This document shows, piece by piece, positions 60,862 to 64,000 of a stretch of 64,000 bases of DNA. The stretch comes from Rhodobacteraceae bacterium M385 (lineage in GTDB: Bacteria > Pseudomonadota > Alphaproteobacteria > Rhodobacterales > Rhodobacteraceae). The position numbers and the translations under genes were made by a program. Where the stretch lies: assembly GCA_025141835.1 (NCBI GenBank), contig CP081102.1, forward strand, positions 1,364,001 to 1,428,000. The letters are read 5' to 3'. Below the pieces are notes generated by a model that was not told the origin of the DNA, ran no database searches, and worked only from the letters and a program-made list of their open reading frames with translations. Numbering within the stretch: position 1 is the stretch's first letter; each line of letters starts with the position of its first letter.

Positions 60862-62937
60862 TTAACGGGCACCCGGTCCGAATAAGATCCGCGCGCCTGT
60901 GCGCTCGGGTCTGTAACTGTCTTCAAAATATGCTGCGGTTGAATTCTCTGCTTCAGCAATCAAAGCGCCACGCAGGGGCGGGATTCCGGGTTTTGCCAGT
61001 TCCAGCGCGATCCACCGCGCCACCTGTGGCGCTGCCGCCGAGGTGCCCGACAGGCGCACCGCCGCGCCCGAGCGTGTTCCCGCCCCCAAAACCCCCGGCA
61101 CCGCGTGGTTCATTTCCGAAATCGCGGCGATATCCACGCCGTCCCGGTCGTTGTCCTCATCGCCTGCGCTGCTGAAGGTCGAGGCCGCCGTTGCCTGCAA
61201 ACTTTCCACCTCGCGCCGCGCCACATTGGCGGCCCGCGCCGATCCGACCCGTATCGTATGGGCGCCCGATCCGATGGCATTCGTCGTCCCCCGCCGCAGC
61301 ACCCATGCGCCTTGGGTATCAGCCTCTTCCGGCCGCCCGTCGGGGGTGACGACCCGGTAGCTTGCATCTTCCAGCCGCGATTGGCGGCCAAAGGGGCGGA
61401 ACCCGAAGGGGGTGTCATTGCGCTGGCAGCGGATGGTCACGCTTTCCGGCGCCTCCGCCGCCGTGTTCCACAGGCGCACCTGCCAGTCACCGGCGGGCAA
61501 GGTGGCCTCGGTTTGGGCGAATTCATCTCCGCCCAAGGCCTGCTCGAACACCGAAGGGGCCATAATCAACGTCAGCTTGTGTTGTGCCGACAGGCCGAGG
61601 GCATCGCGGTCCATTTCCTTGCGCCCAAAGCTCAAGATCGCTTCGTGGTACACCATCGCAAGGGTGCGGGTGCCATCGCTCAAGGGTTGGCCGTGAAAGA
61701 ACGGCACGTCCTCGTCCGGCACCGTGATCCACGCCCCGCCTTGGGGCGGTTTTATTTCCAGCCGGAGAGGGGAAGGGAGGGCGGACAACTGCTCAACCAC
61801 CTGCCTGCGCTGGTTGGCATTCAGCCCGTCCTTAATTTCCTTCACCCTCTCCAACCCGTAGGACGCAAGACTGATGGTGCGTTCCGGCCACCAGAATTCG
61901 ACCACGGTGGGTGCTTTGTTTTCGGGCTTGTGGCGCAGGATCAGCGGCGCAGCGACGTCTTGCTCGGGCCGCTCATTGCCGACGATTTTCTGGCCATGGG
62001 TGCGGTCCAGATGGCTGTTGCCTGCTGGCAGGACGACCCAAACGGGAATGCCGTGATCGCGCCACATGGCCTTTACCGCGCCGTCGATCCATTCCTCCAT
62101 TGCCGCGCGACCGCTAAGCGCACTGGCATAGATCCCGTACGAGAAGTTGAGCACCAAGGGCAGGCGATCGCCCCCCTTAGGCTGCAATCGCAACGCGCGG
62201 TCCAGAATGTAATCTATGGCGTGGGTCACATAAGACGCCATGAAGGCGCCCGATGAATTGCGGGTCGCGTGGCGGGCCAGTTGCACTGCAACGATCGGAC
62301 GGCGTGTTGCCAGATCAGAGGGCACTTCGCCCAGATCATTGGCGGCGGCGTCATCGCAATCATAGCCCGTTGCAAGGTCCATCACATGGGTGCCATGGGC
62401 GGCAATTCCGGCCACAGACCGCGCCATTTCCGCATTGCGATAGGCGATGTCCTGATCGGGGTAGAGCGAGCCTTCAGGATAGCTGAACAGGCTGGTATTG
62501 ATCTCGTCCTCGGTCCAATCGTGGCCGAAGGGCAGGGTGTAGCCCGCCGTGGGCCGCGTGTTGCCGCAGGTGGCATCCTGGTTCCAGAACGCGGCCATGC
62601 GCGTCTGGTAACGACCCGAGGGGCCGGGCTTCAGAAACCGAGCGTGGGCGAAGGCCAAGCCGTCATCAATGATGCCCATGATGACGGTGCCCGAGGGCGC
62701 ATCGAGGGGCGGAACATCGCCGCGGTCCGTCCTTAAGTTGATGCAGAAGGCCCGTTGGGTCACCGGGGCGGTCTCGTCAGGGTGGGCGGTGAAGACCTCT
62801 TGGTCGACGGGGGTGGCGATATTGCGGGGCAGGCTACCGACCAGGCCGCGCAGCCACCAGTCGCTGGCAGGCGTTTGCACGGTGGCCGCTTTGCCGCCTC
62901 CGTCCATCCGCGTCGCTGATCCCCACCCCCAAGTCAT
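60862..62937 (-). CDS. S8 (subtilisin-like) serine peptidase without signal peptide
   Basis: The 691-residue protein carries the subtilase triad: Asp in IMGIIDDG (D91/92), His in AAHGTH (H181) and Ser in SGTSAAAP (S633). The roughly 450 residues between His and Ser are longer than usual and include a beta-rich insertion (about 430-600). No signal peptide or membrane helix is seen, so it is cytoplasmic or exported by another route. It lies 4 bases after the PAP2-type gene and shares its operon, with one terminator behind. Confidence 0.88.
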   Translation of the reverse strand: MTWGWGSATRMDGGGKAATVQTPASDWWLRGLVGSLPRNIATPVDQEVFTAHPDETAPVTQRAFCINLRTDRGDVPPLDAPSGTVIMGIIDDGLAFAHARFLKPGPSGRYQTRMAAFWNQDATCGNTRPTAGYTLPFGHDWTEDEINTSLFSYPEGSLYPDQDIAYRNAEMARSVAGIAAHGTHVMDLATGYDCDDAAANDLGEVPSDLATRRPIVAVQLARHATRNSSGAFMASYVTHAIDYILDRALRLQPKGGDRLPLVLNFSYGIYASALSGRAAMEEWIDGAVKAMWRDHGIPVWVVLPAGNSHLDRTHGQKIVGNERPEQDVAAPLILRHKPENKAPTVVEFWWPERTISLASYGLERVKEIKDGLNANQRRQVVEQLSALPSPLRLEIKPPQGGAWITVPDEDVPFFHGQPLSDGTRTLAMVYHEAILSFGRKEMDRDALGLSAQHKLTLIMAPSVFEQALGGDEFAQTEATLPAGDWQVRLWNTAAEAPESVTIRCQRNDTPFGFRPFGRQSRLEDASYRVVTPDGRPEEADTQGAWVLRRGTTNAIGSGAHTIRVGSARAANVARREVESLQATAASTFSSAGDEDNDRDGVDIAAISEMNHAVPGVLGAGTRSGAAVRLSGTSAAAPQVARWIALELAKPGIPPLRGALIAEAENSTAAYFEDSYRPERTGARILFGPGAR

Positions 62938-62941
62938 CGCG

Positions 62942-63940
62942 CTACCTTTGTGTTTCGACTGAGGTGGACCATTCGGCCTTGGCCAGAGTGTAAAGCTGGG
63001 TCAAAGTCAGGGTGGCGGGGTGAGATTGCAGCGCATAGGGCAGCGGCGTCGCATAAGTCACTGATGTGTTGGTGCTGGGATCTGCGACGCTCAAGGGGTC
63101 CGGCCCGAAGATACCTGCGACACTTTCATAGGTGAAATCTGCGCCACCATAGGCGTCGCCTTCACAGTGCCACCCGTTTGCATGGCCCGCGCTTCCAGCC
63201 ATCTCCAGGATATAGCCGCCAAGGGACACGCCAAGGGTGGCCCCCGCCGCACTATCCACGGGGAAGTGGACCCCCGCCGCCGTGCGGTTCTGGGCAATCC
63301 GCGCGGCTTGGCGAAGCAATTGCTGCTCCGCGAGGTGGGGCCGATGCTGCGCACAAAGGGAGAGGTCACGCAGGATCGTGGCGGCGAGGAACGCTTCGGT
63401 CGCATGGCCAGAGGGCAAACTGCCGTGGCCCGGTGTCTGGATCATCGGATGGACCTGCGCCGAGAATTCGTTCGGGCGACGGCACGCGAGCAGATGCTTA
63501 CACTGCATTTCAATCAGCGACACGGCCTCTAGCGCGGTCTGGATCAGCTCATACGTCCAACGATGCCGCCCTGGATGCAGGGGTAGGACGGCGCCGAACG
63601 GGGTAATCAGATCAGTTAGTTGTTGCAGGATCTCTGGCGTCCGCTCGACCCGTTGGTCGGCGTAGTATTCTAAGTAATTCAACTGCTTGGCGAAGGTGTC
63701 GTTGCCGGGGCGGTCTAGGCGCGCGATTTGCGTTCCGTCGTGCAAGCTCACGCTGACCGCATCGGGTGTGCCGCTGATGGGGCGCACCGCAAGGGTGGCC
63801 GCGATTTCCTGCACGATGATCATCACACGCACATCGGCGGACCATGTGTGCAGGTTTGCGGGATCGTTGAACGGCAAAGGGTCAGGACGCGGCGCGTCTT
63901 GGGTCCACGTCCAAGGACCGGCACTACTGGCGTGACCCAT
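62942..63940 (-). CDS. PAP2 / vanadium-dependent haloperoxidase-type protein (start may lie beyond the window)
   Basis: The protein (332 residues from the ATG at 63940) has the three phosphatase motifs: K-x6-RP (K148 to P156), PSGH (176-179) and, with Asn for the first Ser, R219-x5-H225-x3-D229. These are shared by membrane PAP2 phosphatases and soluble vanadium haloperoxidases. No membrane helices are apparent, which favours the soluble class. The frame stays open to the window edge with Ala-rich codons and no ribosome-binding site at 63940, so translation may begin further upstream. Coupled to the subtilase gene. Confidence 0.82.
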   Translation of the reverse strand: MGHASSAGPWTWTQDAPRPDPLPFNDPANLHTWSADVRVMIIVQEIAATLAVRPISGTPDAVSVSLHDGTQIARLDRPGNDTFAKQLNYLEYYADQRVERTPEILQQLTDLITPFGAVLPLHPGRHRWTYELIQTALEAVSLIEMQCKHLLACRRPNEFSAQVHPMIQTPGHGSLPSGHATEAFLAATILRDLSLCAQHRPHLAEQQLLRQAARIAQNRTAAGVHFPVDSAAGATLGVSLGGYILEMAGSAGHANGWHCEGDAYGGADFTYESVAGIFGPDPLSVADPSTNTSVTYATPLPYALQSHPATLTLTQLYTLAKAEWSTSVETQR

Positions 63941-64000
63941 GATAAGCGCTGCCGCCGCCGAAGCAGGCGCACCGGAGGCAGACGAGAATTGCCCATGCTG

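Noticed and set aside
61105..62256. A 383-codon plus-strand frame opposite the subtilase gene
   Set aside because: No recognisable domain; the minus strand carries the full catalytic triad.
1..64000. CRISPR arrays, IS elements, integrases or prophage genes
   Set aside because: No regularly spaced direct repeats, transposase or integrase motifs are visible; the tRNA-Leu is not followed by an integrase or att-like repeat.

Overview
The window reads as chromosomal DNA of a marine-type alphaproteobacterium of the Rhodobacteraceae (Roseobacter group). This is inferred from the high G+C content, the block argS / SPOR protein / nagZ / scpA / scpB, the glnBA pair, a betICBA operon facing choXWV, a DUF6455-type protein and a photooxidative-stress lipid cluster with DUF1365 and DUF2177. 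No species is assigned. There is no IS element, phage gene, CRISPR array or rRNA. One tRNA (Leu, UAG) is present.

Positions 1-19001 are a large catabolic island. A LysR regulator and an aspartate dehydrogenase face a lone molybdopterin hydroxylase subunit and a DapA-family aldolase. A MocD-like di-iron desaturase/hydroxylase and an SDR follow. Then a LacI regulator faces a long operon: SDR, Gfo/Idh/MocA dehydrogenase, sugar isomerase/epimerase, a complete ribose-type ABC importer, and three more Gfo/Idh/MocA dehydrogenases. Two LacI-like operators with the core AATCGATT sit in front of the two enzyme operons. The set suggests uptake and stepwise oxidation of a cyclitol or modified sugar whose identity the sequence does not give.

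Positions 19073-21773 hold a three-gene glycolipid module (GT2, LpxB N-terminal-type membrane protein, ArnT-like transferase). Positions 22127-30958 hold choline and choline-sulfate uptake and oxidation to glycine betaine, with an extra GFA-family gene inside the transporter operon. Two acyl-CoA dehydrogenases, erpA, dgt and two related small secreted proteins follow. Positions 35694-44271 hold housekeeping genes (argS, SPOR, nagZ, scpAB, glnA, glnB) plus an MliC/SH3 secreted protein. After these come nnr, a Hint-domain protein, the tRNA, a RidA relative and a DmdA/GcvT-like protein, then a LysR gene facing a GMC oxidoreductase.

Positions 52007-56359 form a five-gene lipid operon (FAD oxidoreductase, DUF1365, CFA-type methyltransferase, SDR, DUF2177). 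It is preceded by a sequence matching the RpoE/ChrR (singlet-oxygen) promoter consensus. A desaturase, a citryl-CoA lyase-like protein and a DEAD-box helicase follow. The window ends with a closely spaced pair, a cytoplasmic-looking subtilase and a PAP2/haloperoxidase-type protein.

Overlaid on these genes is a dispersed palindrome, TTAACGNCGTTAA (TTAA-N5-TTAA). I find ten copies between 6.9 and 42.3 kb, nearly all inside coding sequence, and none in the last 21 kb. I regard this as the most unusual signal in the window.
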